A DNA stretch of 64,000 bases from Mycolicibacterium agri. Lineage in GTDB: Bacteria; Actinomycetota; Actinomycetes; Mycobacteriales; Mycobacteriaceae. A program made the position numbers and the translations under genes. The stretch lies in contig NZ_PDCP01000003.1 of the NCBI RefSeq assembly GCF_002553505.1, positions 62,001-126,000 on the forward strand. The letters are read 5' to 3'. Below the pieces are notes generated by a model. The model was not told where the DNA came from. It did not search any database and saw only the letters and a program-made list of their open reading frames with translations. Of the stretch, positions 24,851 to 33,975 are shown in pieces (positions within the stretch are counted from its first letter, which is position 1; every line of letters begins with the position of its first letter).

Positions 24851-26131
24851 ATGACCACAGACTTCGATTCGGTCGACTACTTCACCGACCCGTCGCTCGT
24901 GCCCGACCCGCACCCCTACTTCGACCATCTTCGGGCCAAGAACCCGACCTGCTGCCCGATCAACAACGGCGTGCTGGCCGTGACGGGCTGGGAGGCCGCC
25001 AACGCGGTCTACAAGGACACGGAGAACTTCTCGTCGTGTGTGGCGGTCGCAGGCCCGTTCACCCCGATTCCGTTCACACCCGAGGGCGACGACATCACGG
25101 CTCAGCTCGAGGAGCATCGCACCGCGATCCCGATGTACGAGCACATGGTCACGATGGACCCGCCGTACCACACCGATGCGCGCTCGCTGCTGAGCCGGCT
25201 GTTGACGCCCAAGCGGCTCAAGGAGAACGAGGACTTCATGTGGCGGCTGGCCGACCGTCACATCGACGAGTTCATCGACGACGGCAGGTGCGAATTCCTC
25301 GCCTCCTACGCGCGCCCGTTCTCGCTTCTGGTGGTGGCCGACCTGCTCGGGGTGCCCGAAGAGGATCACGAGGAGTTCCGCGAGGCGTTCGGCGTGCAGC
25401 GGCCGGGCACCAACATCGGCGGGCTGGACCACGAGCCCATCGCCGCCAACCCGCTGGAGTGGGCCGACGAGAAGTTCGTGCACTACATCGAGGACCGCCG
25501 CAAGAACCCGCGCGACGACGTCCTCACCGGGCTGGCCACCGCGCTGTACCCGGACGGCTCGACGCCCGACGTGGTCGACGTGGTGCGCACCGCGACCTTC
25601 CTGTTCGGCGCCGGCCAGGAGACCACCGCCAAGCTGCTGAGCGCGGCGCTGCGAGTGCTCGGCGACCGTCCCGACATTCAGCAGCAGCTGCGGCAGGACC
25701 GCAGCCTGATCCCGGTGTTCATCGAGGAGTGCCTGCGGATGGACAGCCCGGTCAAGAGCGTGTTCCGAATGGCCCGCAAGACCACGGCGCTGGGTGACAC
25801 GCCCGTGCCCGCGGGCACCACGGTGATGGTCAGCCCCGGTGCGGCCAACCGGGACCCGAACCGCTTCGACGATCCCCACGAGTTCCAGCTCGACCGCAAG
25901 AACGTCCGCGAGCACATCGCGTTCAGCCGCGGCATCCACTCCTGCCCGGGCGCGCCGCTGGCCCGCGTCGAGGGTCGGGTCAGCATCGAGCGGCTCCTGG
26001 ATCGCTTGGGCGACATCACGATTGACGAGAAGAAGCACGGCCCGGCCGGCGCGCGGTCGTACACCTACGAGCCGACATTCATCCTGCGCGGGCTGACCGA
26101 GATCAACATCAAGTTCACCCCGATCACATAG
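24851..26131 (+). CDS. Cytochrome P450
   Basis: 426 residues, soluble bacterial P450. Heme-binding loop FSRGIHSCPGAPLAR with Cys365; I-helix FGAGQETT carries the oxygen-activating Thr; K-helix ExxR is EECLR. It monooxygenates an unknown, probably hydrophobic substrate with electrons from a ferredoxin. It is closely similar to the P450 at 62136-63419 (same TPKRLKENED, DDVLTGLAT and SCPGAPLAR blocks), so the two are paralogues, but unlike the other P450s here it has no ferredoxin gene beside it. Likely repressed by the divergent TetR. Confidence 0.92.
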   Translation: MTTDFDSVDYFTDPSLVPDPHPYFDHLRAKNPTCCPINNGVLAVTGWEAANAVYKDTENFSSCVAVAGPFTPIPFTPEGDDITAQLEEHRTAIPMYEHMVTMDPPYHTDARSLLSRLLTPKRLKENEDFMWRLADRHIDEFIDDGRCEFLASYARPFSLLVVADLLGVPEEDHEEFREAFGVQRPGTNIGGLDHEPIAANPLEWADEKFVHYIEDRRKNPRDDVLTGLATALYPDGSTPDVVDVVRTATFLFGAGQETTAKLLSAALRVLGDRPDIQQQLRQDRSLIPVFIEECLRMDSPVKSVFRMARKTTALGDTPVPAGTTVMVSPGAANRDPNRFDDPHEFQLDRKNVREHIAFSRGIHSCPGAPLARVEGRVSIERLLDRLGDITIDEKKHGPAGARSYTYEPTFILRGLTEINIKFTPIT

Positions 26132-26146
26132 TGGTCGGGGTCGAGA

Positions 26147-26524
26147 TCAGGTGTCGCCGCGCTCCCAGCGGGTGAATCCGTTCCTGGAGACACAGGTGAG
26201 AAAAAGCCCGTCGGGTGCCTGGGCCACGTCGCCGTCCTGGGCGCTGCAGATGTCGCCCTCGTTTTTGACGCCGTGCATCTCCGGCGAGCGGAACCAGCGC
26301 GGCTCGTATCGTCGCGGCGAACCGCAGAAGACCAGCCGACCCCAGTCGGTGACCCCGAATGCGTAATAGGTGGTGTTGTCGCAATAGGACCCGAGCACGA
26401 CGCCCGGGCGGATACCGGGTGTGCAGTCGGGATAGTTGCATTCGGGTTGGGCGGCCGCTGGCGGCGCAGCCATCAGGAGGCCCGCAGTGACCACCCCGGC
26501 GAGCACCGTGACGATAGATCGCAC
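26147..26524 (-). CDS. Small secreted protein, hypothetical
   Basis: 125 residues from GTG 26524; a signal peptide (VRSIVTVLAGVVTAGLLMAA, cleavage near AAA-QPE) is followed by a Cys-rich mature domain with six cysteines (QPECNYPDC, GSYCDN, VFCGS, DICSAQ, LTCVSR). No family was recognised. An in-frame ATG at 26542 would add six acidic or neutral residues ahead of the signal peptide, which is less typical. The gene is divergent from another small secreted protein across a GAGAAT-motif site. Confidence 0.65.
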   Translation of the reverse strand: MRSIVTVLAGVVTAGLLMAAPPAAAQPECNYPDCTPGIRPGVVLGSYCDNTTYYAFGVTDWGRLVFCGSPRRYEPRWFRSPEMHGVKNEGDICSAQDGDVAQAPDGLFLTCVSRNGFTRWERGDT

Positions 26525-26545
26525 GGCTGCATTCTCACACATCGC

Positions 26546-26568
26546 GGTAATCAAATTCTCTCTTTCGG
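26546..26568. promoter_or_regulatory. GAGAAT-motif-like site between two small secreted-protein genes
   Basis: ATTCTC (26555-26560), three bases, TTCGG (26564-26568), with a weak left half GGTAAT. TTCTC-N7-GAGAG is formed with 26568-26572, as at the other divergent promoters. It lies 21 bases from the minus-strand GTG and 34 bases from the plus-strand ATG at 26603. A further ATTCTC half-site occurs at 26531-26536. Confidence 0.45.
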
Positions 26569-26602
26569 AGAGCATTACTCCCGAGGACGTTAGGCTTGCA
26601 GC

Positions 26603-27124
26603 ATGCGCGCAGTAGGTGTCATCGGCGGCGTCGCGGCGACGGTTATGACCGTGCTCGGAAGCTTAGGCGTTGCGCCGCAGGCGCACGCCTCGAATTACGG
26701 GGTCGAACTGAACGGGACGTGGAAGGTCATGTCCAACGGTCAGTGGGCCAAGACCAACTCGGTCTTCATCGACCAGAAGACCGACATCCAGATCTGGAAC
26801 ATCACGTCCAGCTGCGTGAGCCCCATCGAATGCACCGGCACGGTGACCAGCGACAAGGGTTGGACTGCCCCGATCAACCTGGTGAAGGTCTACTGGATTC
26901 TTAACCGCGAGATACCGGATTGGGCGCCGTGCCCCGACGGCACCTTCGCGCACGGCCGTCAGAAGTTCACCGTCTGGGGCATCAACCCCGCGCTCAACGA
27001 GCGCGACCTGTTCATCACGGACCTGCTCGCCGGCCGCAATATCACCGAGACCGACAGCGGCGCCTGCGGCAGAAACCAGCCCATCGACATCGAATTGCCG
27101 GTCCGGATGGAACGCATCGCCTAA
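26603..27124 (+). CDS. Small secreted protein, hypothetical
   Basis: 173 residues with a signal peptide (VIGGVAATVMTVLGSLGV, cleavage near AHA-SNYG). The mature domain begins YGVELNGTWKVMSNGQWAK and contains five cysteines (SSCVSPIEC, PCPDG, GACG). Such proteins of unknown function are common in mycobacteria; the GTW...SNG opening resembles other mycobacterial exported proteins. It precedes the convergent end of the mce operon and shares a candidate control site with the neighbouring secreted protein. Confidence 0.75.
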   Translation: MRAVGVIGGVAATVMTVLGSLGVAPQAHASNYGVELNGTWKVMSNGQWAKTNSVFIDQKTDIQIWNITSSCVSPIECTGTVTSDKGWTAPINLVKVYWILNREIPDWAPCPDGTFAHGRQKFTVWGINPALNERDLFITDLLAGRNITETDSGACGRNQPIDIELPVRMERIA

Positions 27125-27161
27125 CGCCACAGCCGCCAACCCCGCACCCTCACCTCATCCC

Positions 27162-27224
27162 CCGCGAGACGGAATCCTCGCAGCCGATGTGCGAGTGGGT
27201 GCCTGCGTAGATTCCGCCTCGCGG
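27162..27224. terminator. Inverted repeat between convergent genes
   Basis: 15-base arms at 27162-27176 and 27210-27224 (CCGCGAG-A/G-CGGAATC, 14 of 15 paired) flank a 33-base loop. It lies between the stop of the secreted-protein gene (27124) and the end of mceF (27311), so it could terminate both transcripts. No T run follows. Confidence 0.45.
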
Positions 27225-27310
27225 CAGAGCGGCAACGCGCGTTCGCGCTCCGGCCGGGTCGGTGATCTCGCAGGCGATGCGCGCCTAACGCCGCACAACT
27301 CGGACGGCTG

Positions 27311-28984
27311 TCAGGTCGGTAGAAGGTCCTTCCACGACTTCGGCGCACCGTTCGCACCCAGGTTCTTCACCTGCTGCAGCTGGCCATCGGGTGTCATGTA
27401 CTCCCCGGTGTTCGGGTCGTACTGCGCGAACGCGACCGACGGTCCGCCGGCTTGTCCAGAAGCGTTGCCGCCGAACGCGCTTGGCGCCGCAGGCACGGGA
27501 CCGTCGGCAGGCGGCGGGGCCTGCGGGATCGGTGCCCCGTTGATCGAATTGCCGGGTGGCGGCGGGGCCACCGCGTCGGCGGCGGGCGCAGGTCCCGGAA
27601 GCGGACCCGCAGGCGCGGCACCGGGTGGTGGAGCACCAGGTGGCGGCGCACCGGGCGGCGGTGGCGCCCCTGGCGGTGGCGGTGTCCCCTCGACTGGTGC
27701 GTAGATGCGCTCGTTGAAGTCGACGCGGTCATCAAGCGGGATGCCCTGCGCGACGAGGTTCGGATCGAACGGGTACGCCCCGAGGAGATGCTGGCGCATC
27801 GCCGTCGGTTGGAAGCCCTTCGGGTCGTTGCAGAGTTCGACCGTCGGCGCCCTCTTGCCCGGATGCGCCATGCACGGGTAGTTGCGGGCACCGCGGACGG
27901 CGATCGGCGAATCCTGCGGCAGCTTGCAGTACAGGCCGTCCGGTGTGTCGACGATTTCCTCATCGGCCGGGTTGCGCCACTGCGACGGTGGCAGGAATCC
28001 GACCGTGCACGGCGGCGGATCGTTGACCGTCAGCGCGAAGTCACCCGACGGCAGGCCAGTCGGGTTGTTCTTCGGGAGACCGAACGATTGCTGCGCGGCG
28101 ATGATGCCGGGGAAGATCACCAGCAGCTGTTCCAGCGACGGGTTGTAGGTGACCAGGATCTGGCTGATCGTGGTGAGGTTCGCCAGCAGAATCGGAAGCG
28201 TCGGCTTCACATCGTTCAGCAGCGACGAAACCTCCTGCGCGAAGCCGGGTCCGCGCTGCAGGATCCTGCGGATCTCCGGATCGTTCTGCACCAGCTGCGC
28301 GGTCACCCCGGACAGGCTGCGCGCCCAGGTGCGAATCTGATCGGCGGTCTCTGCCTGCGAATCCAGCAGCGGGCCACTGTCATCGATCAGTGAGCGGAGC
28401 TGATCGGAGACGCCGTTGGCGTCCTTGGTCACCGTCGACGCCGAATCGAGCAGCGACTGAAATTCCGGACCCGCCCCGTTGAACGCCGTGTACGACTCGT
28501 CGAGCAACTCGGAGAGTCTGCCCTCAGGGATGCTGTCGACCAGCGCGCTGACCTGATCGAGCACCGGGCCGACCGCCTGCGGGATCGTCGCGTTCTCCTT
28601 GGCGATGACCGAGCCGTCCTTCAGGTACGGGCCGGAGTCGGTGCGCGGCCGCAGGTCGACGTACTGCTCGCCGACGGCCGATACGCTGCGCACTTCGGCC
28701 TGCAGGTCGGCGGGGATCTTCGGCGAGGTGTCGAGCGTCAGCGTCGCTTCGGCCCCATCCTCGGTGAGCTTGACGTCGGTGACCTTGCCGACCTGCACAC
28801 CGCGGTAGGTCACGTTGGCGAACTCGTAAAGGCCGCCCGCGGCGGGCAGTTCGAGCTTGACGTTGATGCGGCCGAGACCGATCAGGGTCGGCACCTGCAT
28901 GTAGGTGAACAGCATCACCGCCACGCCGATGATCGACGCGATCGTGAAGATGATCAGCTGGTTTCGGACGAAGCGCGTCAGCAT
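27311..28984 (-). CDS. mceF: Mce family protein MceF
   Basis: 557 residues, last gene of the mce operon. N-terminal membrane anchor (IFTIASIIGVAVMLFTYMQV), then the MlaD/Mce domain (VKLELPAAGGLYEFANVTY, GVQVGKVTDVKL), a helical region that builds the substrate tunnel, and a Pro-rich C-terminal tail (GTPPPPGAPPPPGAPPP) of about 130 residues. In mycobacteria six Mce subunits form a periplasm-spanning hexamer for lipid import. It overlaps mceE by one base (TGATG). Confidence 0.92.
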   Translation of the reverse strand: MLTRFVRNQLIIFTIASIIGVAVMLFTYMQVPTLIGLGRINVKLELPAAGGLYEFANVTYRGVQVGKVTDVKLTEDGAEATLTLDTSPKIPADLQAEVRSVSAVGEQYVDLRPRTDSGPYLKDGSVIAKENATIPQAVGPVLDQVSALVDSIPEGRLSELLDESYTAFNGAGPEFQSLLDSASTVTKDANGVSDQLRSLIDDSGPLLDSQAETADQIRTWARSLSGVTAQLVQNDPEIRRILQRGPGFAQEVSSLLNDVKPTLPILLANLTTISQILVTYNPSLEQLLVIFPGIIAAQQSFGLPKNNPTGLPSGDFALTVNDPPPCTVGFLPPSQWRNPADEEIVDTPDGLYCKLPQDSPIAVRGARNYPCMAHPGKRAPTVELCNDPKGFQPTAMRQHLLGAYPFDPNLVAQGIPLDDRVDFNERIYAPVEGTPPPPGAPPPPGAPPPGAPPPGAAPAGPLPGPAPAADAVAPPPPGNSINGAPIPQAPPPADGPVPAAPSAFGGNASGQAGGPSVAFAQYDPNTGEYMTPDGQLQQVKNLGANGAPKSWKDLLPT

Positions 28985-30333
28985 CAGCCACCGCCTCCCG
29001 GCGTCGGAGGCACCCCGGGGGGCGCAGGTGCGGGCGCGGGCTCCGCCGGTGCGGCGGGTGGTGCGTCTGCGCCGTAGGGTCCGGCAAAGATCGGCGACGC
29101 CGGGCCTGCCTGCGTCTGCAGCATCTGTGGCGCCGTTGGCGGCGGGGCGACCGGCAGCACCGGTCCCGGAATCGGGGGTGGTGCCCCGTCGGGTGACGGC
29201 GGCGGCGGAGGCAGCGCCTCGTCCGGCGGCGGCGCCACACCCACCGAGATCGGGTTGTACGAGTAGGTCAGGTAATACGGATCACCCGGCGCCGGAATGA
29301 GTTTGGCGTTCTCGTCGCCCCACCGCGTGCCGAGCAGCATCGTCTTCTTCAGCCGCGGATAGGTGAGGTCGAAGATCGCGGTCAGGTTGATGTAGTCGCC
29401 GCGGGTGATGGTGTCGGCGAAGCCGGGGCCGTACGGGAACGCCGTCGCCCAGATCAGCGCGGAGCTCAGGTCGGGACCGATGTCGACGAGCGCCTTGAGG
29501 GCGGGTTCGAGATTCTTCAGGTCGGTCACCAGATCGTCGCCGGCGTCGTTGACGACCCCTGTCGCGGTGTCGCTGAACTCCCCAAGCCGCTGCAGCGCCG
29601 TGGTCAACGTCGGGCGTTCCTTGATCAGTACGTCGATGGCCGGCGGCACCTCCTTGAGCGCGCGGTCGATGACGTCGCGCTGACCGGCGAACGTGGCCGC
29701 CACCCGGTTCAACTGCTTGATGGACTCGATGATGTTGTCACGCTGTGCATCCAGCTCCCCGACGAAATTGTCCAGCCGGGTGAGCAGCTCGCGGATCTCG
29801 GGCTCGCGGCCCGACACAGCGGAGCTGAAGTTGTGGATGATGTCACCGATCTGGCCCAGTCCGCCCCCGTTCACGACGGCCGACAGCGACGACAGCGTCT
29901 GCTCGGTGGTCGGATAGGTAGACGACCGGTTCAGCGGGATGGTGGCCCCCGGTTCCAGTCTGCCGGTGGGCTTTTCACCCAATGGCGGGTTGAGCGCCAG
30001 ATGCATCGAGCCGAGCAGGCTGGTCTGGCCGACGGACGCGACCACGTTTGCGGGCACCGACACGTCGGGTTTGAGCGAGATCTCGACGTCGGCGTGCCAG
30101 TTGTCGACGGTCATCTTGCCGACGCTGCCGACCACGACATCGTTGATCATCACCGGCGAATTCGATTCCAGCGTCGCGACATTGGGCAGCTCGACGTGAT
30201 ACGTCACGGCGTCCGGCCCGCGTCCCACCGCGCCGGGAAGCGGCAGCGAGTTCAATCCTTGGAACGAGCAGCCGGTCAGCGTCAACGCCGCGCAGGACCC
30301 GGCTGCGGCCAGTGCCTTCATTCTGCGGTTCAC
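28984..30333 (-). CDS. mceE: Mce family lipoprotein MceE
   Basis: 449 residues. A lipoprotein signal ends in the lipobox LTGC (Cys22), the hallmark of the E subunit. The Mce domain follows (VTYHVELPNVATLESNSPVM, VVGSVGKMTVDNWHADV), then the helical tunnel segment and a C-terminal tail of about 90 residues rich in Pro and Ala. GTG start overlapping the mceD stop (GTGA). It is expected to be anchored in the membrane by the acylated Cys. Confidence 0.92.
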   Translation of the reverse strand: MNRRMKALAAAGSCAALTLTGCSFQGLNSLPLPGAVGRGPDAVTYHVELPNVATLESNSPVMINDVVVGSVGKMTVDNWHADVEISLKPDVSVPANVVASVGQTSLLGSMHLALNPPLGEKPTGRLEPGATIPLNRSSTYPTTEQTLSSLSAVVNGGGLGQIGDIIHNFSSAVSGREPEIRELLTRLDNFVGELDAQRDNIIESIKQLNRVAATFAGQRDVIDRALKEVPPAIDVLIKERPTLTTALQRLGEFSDTATGVVNDAGDDLVTDLKNLEPALKALVDIGPDLSSALIWATAFPYGPGFADTITRGDYINLTAIFDLTYPRLKKTMLLGTRWGDENAKLIPAPGDPYYLTYSYNPISVGVAPPPDEALPPPPPSPDGAPPPIPGPVLPVAPPPTAPQMLQTQAGPASPIFAGPYGADAPPAAPAEPAPAPAPPGVPPTPGGGG

Positions 30334-31844
30334 GGTTGCGGCGCCCCTTCCGCTGGTAACAGGGGTGCGTTGGGATCCGGCGGCGGTGGCGGGGCGCCCG
30401 TCTGGGGAAGCAACATGTCCTCGACGGACGACCCTTGGGCGGGAAGGTTCGTAATGATATGCGGCTCGGATAGCGGCGGCGCGTTGGGAATCAACGCCGG
30501 CGACGGTATCGCGGCCCGTTCGTCGCCGGGTGGCATGTGAATGCCCTGCCAGGTGTTGGGCGGGCCGTTCCAGCCCGGCGGCGGCGGAACGTCACCCGCG
30601 CCGGTGTACGCGGACACCGACGGCGGCGGTTCGGGCGGGTCGCCCGGCCCTGCCCCACCGGGCGCGAGCTTCGGGTCGGTATAGATGATGCGGTCAGGGT
30701 TGATCGCAGGCCGCAGGTAGGCGTTGATCGGGAGCGGCAGGCCGTTGAAGTTCAACAGCCGCAACGCCGGACCGAGATACTGCGCGCACAGTTTCGCCGT
30801 CTCCGGCGCGGTGACGTTCTCGACCGCGCCGATCATGCCGCAGATCACCTGCACCGGATTCGAGAAGTTCACCAGCGAGAACGCCCCGGTCACCGAACCG
30901 CCGTTCGGGTAGTAGATGTTGTTGAAGTTCGCGATGGCGTTGGGCGTGATGTGAAGAACGTTCTCGAACGCCAGTTTGTGGTCGACGAGGATCTGGGTGA
31001 GGTTGGTCAACCGCTGCACCTGCTCGGCGGTTTGGTTCCTGGTGCCGGAGACGAAACGCTCAACCTCGTTGATCGCGACCGACAGGTTGGACACCGCGGC
31101 GTCCAGATCCGATCTGCTGTCGTTGAGAACACTGCTCAAAGTCGCCAAGCGGTTCTCGAACATCACGATCTGCTCCTTGCTGTCGCGCAGCGCGGAGACG
31201 AATATCTGCAGGTTCTTGATGATGTCGACGATGTTGCCGCTACCTTCGGCGAAAACCCGTGCCACACCAGACAATTGCGACAGCGTTTCACGCAGCTTCT
31301 CGGCGTTTCCGTCACCCAGCGCGTTGGCCGCGCTGTCGATGAACCGCGCGACGGAGGTGTCCGACACCCCGCCTTCGGCGCCTTCCTTGGGGCCCAATTC
31401 CGTTGCCAGTCTCATCAACTGGGTCTTCACCTCGTCCCACTCGACGGGGACGGCGGTGCGATTGCTGGGAATCACCCCACCGTCACCCATGGTGGGGCCG
31501 TCGCCGTTGCGGTAGGCGGGCGTCAGTTGGACATACCGCGCAGCGACCAGATTCTGCGCCACGATCACGGCCTTGGCGTCGGCGGGGATGGGCACATCGC
31601 GATCGACCTTGAGGATCATCTTGGTCTGCGTGCCCTCGGGCTGGATCGACTCGATCCGCCCGACCTTCACACCCGACACCCGGATCTCGTCGCCGGGATA
31701 GATGCCGGTAGCCGTAGGGAAGTAAGCGGTGATCGTCTTCGGCCCGAAGAACGTCTGGCGCACCAGGTACCCGGCGCCGGCGACGAGGGCGACCGCCAAT
31801 GCTACGGCCGCGACGGTGACCAGCCGCTTACGGTTGGGGTTCAC
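30330..31844 (-). CDS. mceD: Mce family protein MceD
   Basis: About 504 residues: N-terminal span (LVTVAAVALAVALVAGAGYL), Mce domain (ITAYFPTATGIYPGDEIRVS, GVKVGRIESIQP), helical region and Pro-rich tail. GTG 31844 is favoured because GGAGA lies five bases upstream; ATG 31856 is in frame and would give 508 residues with a longer spacing. Either start overlaps the mceC end (31828), so translation is coupled. Confidence 0.9.
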   Translation of the reverse strand: MNPNRKRLVTVAAVALAVALVAGAGYLVRQTFFGPKTITAYFPTATGIYPGDEIRVSGVKVGRIESIQPEGTQTKMILKVDRDVPIPADAKAVIVAQNLVAARYVQLTPAYRNGDGPTMGDGGVIPSNRTAVPVEWDEVKTQLMRLATELGPKEGAEGGVSDTSVARFIDSAANALGDGNAEKLRETLSQLSGVARVFAEGSGNIVDIIKNLQIFVSALRDSKEQIVMFENRLATLSSVLNDSRSDLDAAVSNLSVAINEVERFVSGTRNQTAEQVQRLTNLTQILVDHKLAFENVLHITPNAIANFNNIYYPNGGSVTGAFSLVNFSNPVQVICGMIGAVENVTAPETAKLCAQYLGPALRLLNFNGLPLPINAYLRPAINPDRIIYTDPKLAPGGAGPGDPPEPPPSVSAYTGAGDVPPPPGWNGPPNTWQGIHMPPGDERAAIPSPALIPNAPPLSEPHIITNLPAQGSSVEDMLLPQTGAPPPPPDPNAPLLPAEGAPQP

Positions 31845-32946
31845 CGGGGTCTCCATCGTTGGGTAGGTCTCCAGGTTGCGGAATGCCGTTGACGGGGAAC
31901 GGTATCTCGGCGCGTGGTCCGGCGTTGTCGGGCGGCTGGCCCGCATTCACGCCACGGCGGAACCCAAAGGCGTAGTCCAGGAACGGCTGCAGGATCTGGC
32001 CGAACGCGAGGTTCGGTACGAACGCGTTGTAGTAGGCGCCGTTGGCGACGATCTCGCCTTGGGTCAGATAGTATTTCGCGGCGCCGGGCAGCATCTTCGC
32101 CAGATTGTCGCGGTTCTTCTCCAGCATCGCAGACACGTCGTTGAGCCGCTCCAACGTCGGCGCGAGTTCTGCTTCGTTGTCGGCGACCAGCGCGGTGAGT
32201 TCCTTCGACACCGCCGAAGTGGCCGACAGCAGGCTGGTGATCGCCTGCCTGCGCTCGTTGAGCACCGCGAGCAGGTCGTTCGAGTTGAGGATCAGCGCGT
32301 TGACCTTTTCGGTTCTCTCCGAAAGGATCCCGGTGACATCGCCCGCCGTCTTGAACAGCTGGGCCAGGCTCTCGTTGCGGCTGTTGAGCGACCGCGACAG
32401 CCGCGAGACGCCGTCGAATGTCGGACCCAATTGCGGGGAGATCCGGTCGAGCGTCTCGGCCAGCGTGTCCAGCGACTGGTTCAGCGCCTGAGTGTCCGTG
32501 CCCGCCGTGTTGGCGGTCAGTTCGTCGATCGCGTCGGTCAACGAATACGGCGACGACGTCCGAGTGACCGGGATGACGGTGTTGGGCGAGAGCGTGCCGC
32601 CGCCCGCCGACTCGAGCGCCAGCACCCGTTCGCCGAGCAGGGTCCCGGTGCGGATGTGCGCGGTGGTCTCCGAGCCCAGCGCATACCTGCCGTCGATGGT
32701 GAAACCCACCAGCGCGTCGCCATTTTCGAGCTTCACCGAGGACACCGAACCGACCTTGATGCCGGACACCGTGACGTCATTGCCGACGGCGATCCCGCCC
32801 GCCTCGGTGAACAACGCCTGATACCGCAGCGAAGTCGCCCACTGCACCAGACGCTCGGGCTGTAGGCCGATCGCGATGACGAGGACGCACAGGACGACAC
32901 CGATGATGCCGGCCCTGATGAGCGAAGATCCGCGGTACTTCTGCAT
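31828..32946 (-). CDS. mceC: Mce family protein MceC
   Basis: 372 residues: anchor (IRAGIIGVVLCVLVIAIGL), Mce domain (YQALFTEAGGIAVGNDVTVS, GIKVGSVSSVKLENG), a long helical stretch and a short Pro/Gly/Asp tail. It starts directly after the mceB stop (TAGATG). The C subunit is usually among the longer Pro-tailed ones; here the tail is brief. Confidence 0.92.
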   Translation of the reverse strand: MQKYRGSSLIRAGIIGVVLCVLVIAIGLQPERLVQWATSLRYQALFTEAGGIAVGNDVTVSGIKVGSVSSVKLENGDALVGFTIDGRYALGSETTAHIRTGTLLGERVLALESAGGGTLSPNTVIPVTRTSSPYSLTDAIDELTANTAGTDTQALNQSLDTLAETLDRISPQLGPTFDGVSRLSRSLNSRNESLAQLFKTAGDVTGILSERTEKVNALILNSNDLLAVLNERRQAITSLLSATSAVSKELTALVADNEAELAPTLERLNDVSAMLEKNRDNLAKMLPGAAKYYLTQGEIVANGAYYNAFVPNLAFGQILQPFLDYAFGFRRGVNAGQPPDNAGPRAEIPFPVNGIPQPGDLPNDGDPGEPQP

Positions 32947-33975
32947 CTATTCTTCCCTGCACCTTCCGCCCTCTTGCTTGATCCACGGGAAGACCACCGT
33001 CCGACCCTCGAGATCGCTGGCCCGGAACGTGACCGCGCAGATGTAGTACGGGAAGAAGGCGCCGTAGGACCCCACCCGCGCGAGCTTTTTGTAGATGCCG
33101 GGCAGTCGTTGCAGGGTCGCGTCGACTCGGTCCTTGTCGTTCTGCAGTATGGGGGCGAGCTTGTTCAACTGGTCGATGTTGCCCGACAGCGGCGGCCGCG
33201 CCTGGCCGAGCAGATGGGCCAGCGATGTCGTGCCGTTGTTCAGAGATTCGATCGCCGTGCCGATCGGGTCGCGGTCCTCCGAGAGTCCAGCGACCAGAGT
33301 CTCCAGTTTGTCGATCGAGGCCGCCAGGTCCTCGCCGTCGCGGGAGAGGGTGTCCAGCGTGGTCTGCAGTTCGTCGATCAACTGCTCGACGACCTGGTTG
33401 TTGTCGGCAAGTGAATTCGTGAACGACGACGACTTGGAGAACAGCGACTCCAGTGTTCCGCCCTGGCCCTGCAGGATCTGGACAAGCGATGACGTCAGCG
33501 CGTTGACGTCCTGTGGATTCAGGCCCTGGATAACGGGTTTCAGCCCGCCCAGCAGCAGGTCGAGATCCAGCGCGGGTGCGGTCCGGTCCATCGGTATCTG
33601 CGATCCTGCGGGCAGGATCCTCGTCGAGTTCGCCGGCGAGTCAACGAGTTCCAGGTAGCGATCGCCGACCAGATTCAGATAGCGGATGGCCGCCTTCGTC
33701 CCCGTCGTCAGCTTGATGTTGCGGTCGGTGTTGAACTTGACCAGAACCTTGCGGTCCGGCTGCAGGGAGACATCGCCGACGGTGCCGACGCGAATGCCGG
33801 CGATGCGCACCGAGTCACCCGGCTTCAGCCGCGACGCGTCGGCGAAGATCGCCGAATATCCGTTCGTGGAGCCGGTTCTCGTCTCCCCGAACACCATGAA
33901 CAGGAACGCGGTCAACACGACCATCACCAGTCCGAAGACGGTGAACTTGATGAGCGTGCTGGTCGAGCGCGTCAT
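32947..33975 (-). CDS. mceB: Mce family protein MceB
   Basis: 342 residues, the shortest of the six, as expected for MceB. Anchor (LIKFTVFGLVMVVLTAFLFM), Mce domain (GYSAIFADASRLKPGDSVRI, AGIRVGTVGDVSL), helical region, and no Pro-rich tail. The end (VVFPWIKQEGGRCREE) retains the C-terminal Cys typical of B subunits. ATGA overlap with mceA. Confidence 0.92.
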   Translation of the reverse strand: MTRSTSTLIKFTVFGLVMVVLTAFLFMVFGETRTGSTNGYSAIFADASRLKPGDSVRIAGIRVGTVGDVSLQPDRKVLVKFNTDRNIKLTTGTKAAIRYLNLVGDRYLELVDSPANSTRILPAGSQIPMDRTAPALDLDLLLGGLKPVIQGLNPQDVNALTSSLVQILQGQGGTLESLFSKSSSFTNSLADNNQVVEQLIDELQTTLDTLSRDGEDLAASIDKLETLVAGLSEDRDPIGTAIESLNNGTTSLAHLLGQARPPLSGNIDQLNKLAPILQNDKDRVDATLQRLPGIYKKLARVGSYGAFFPYYICAVTFRASDLEGRTVVFPWIKQEGGRCREE

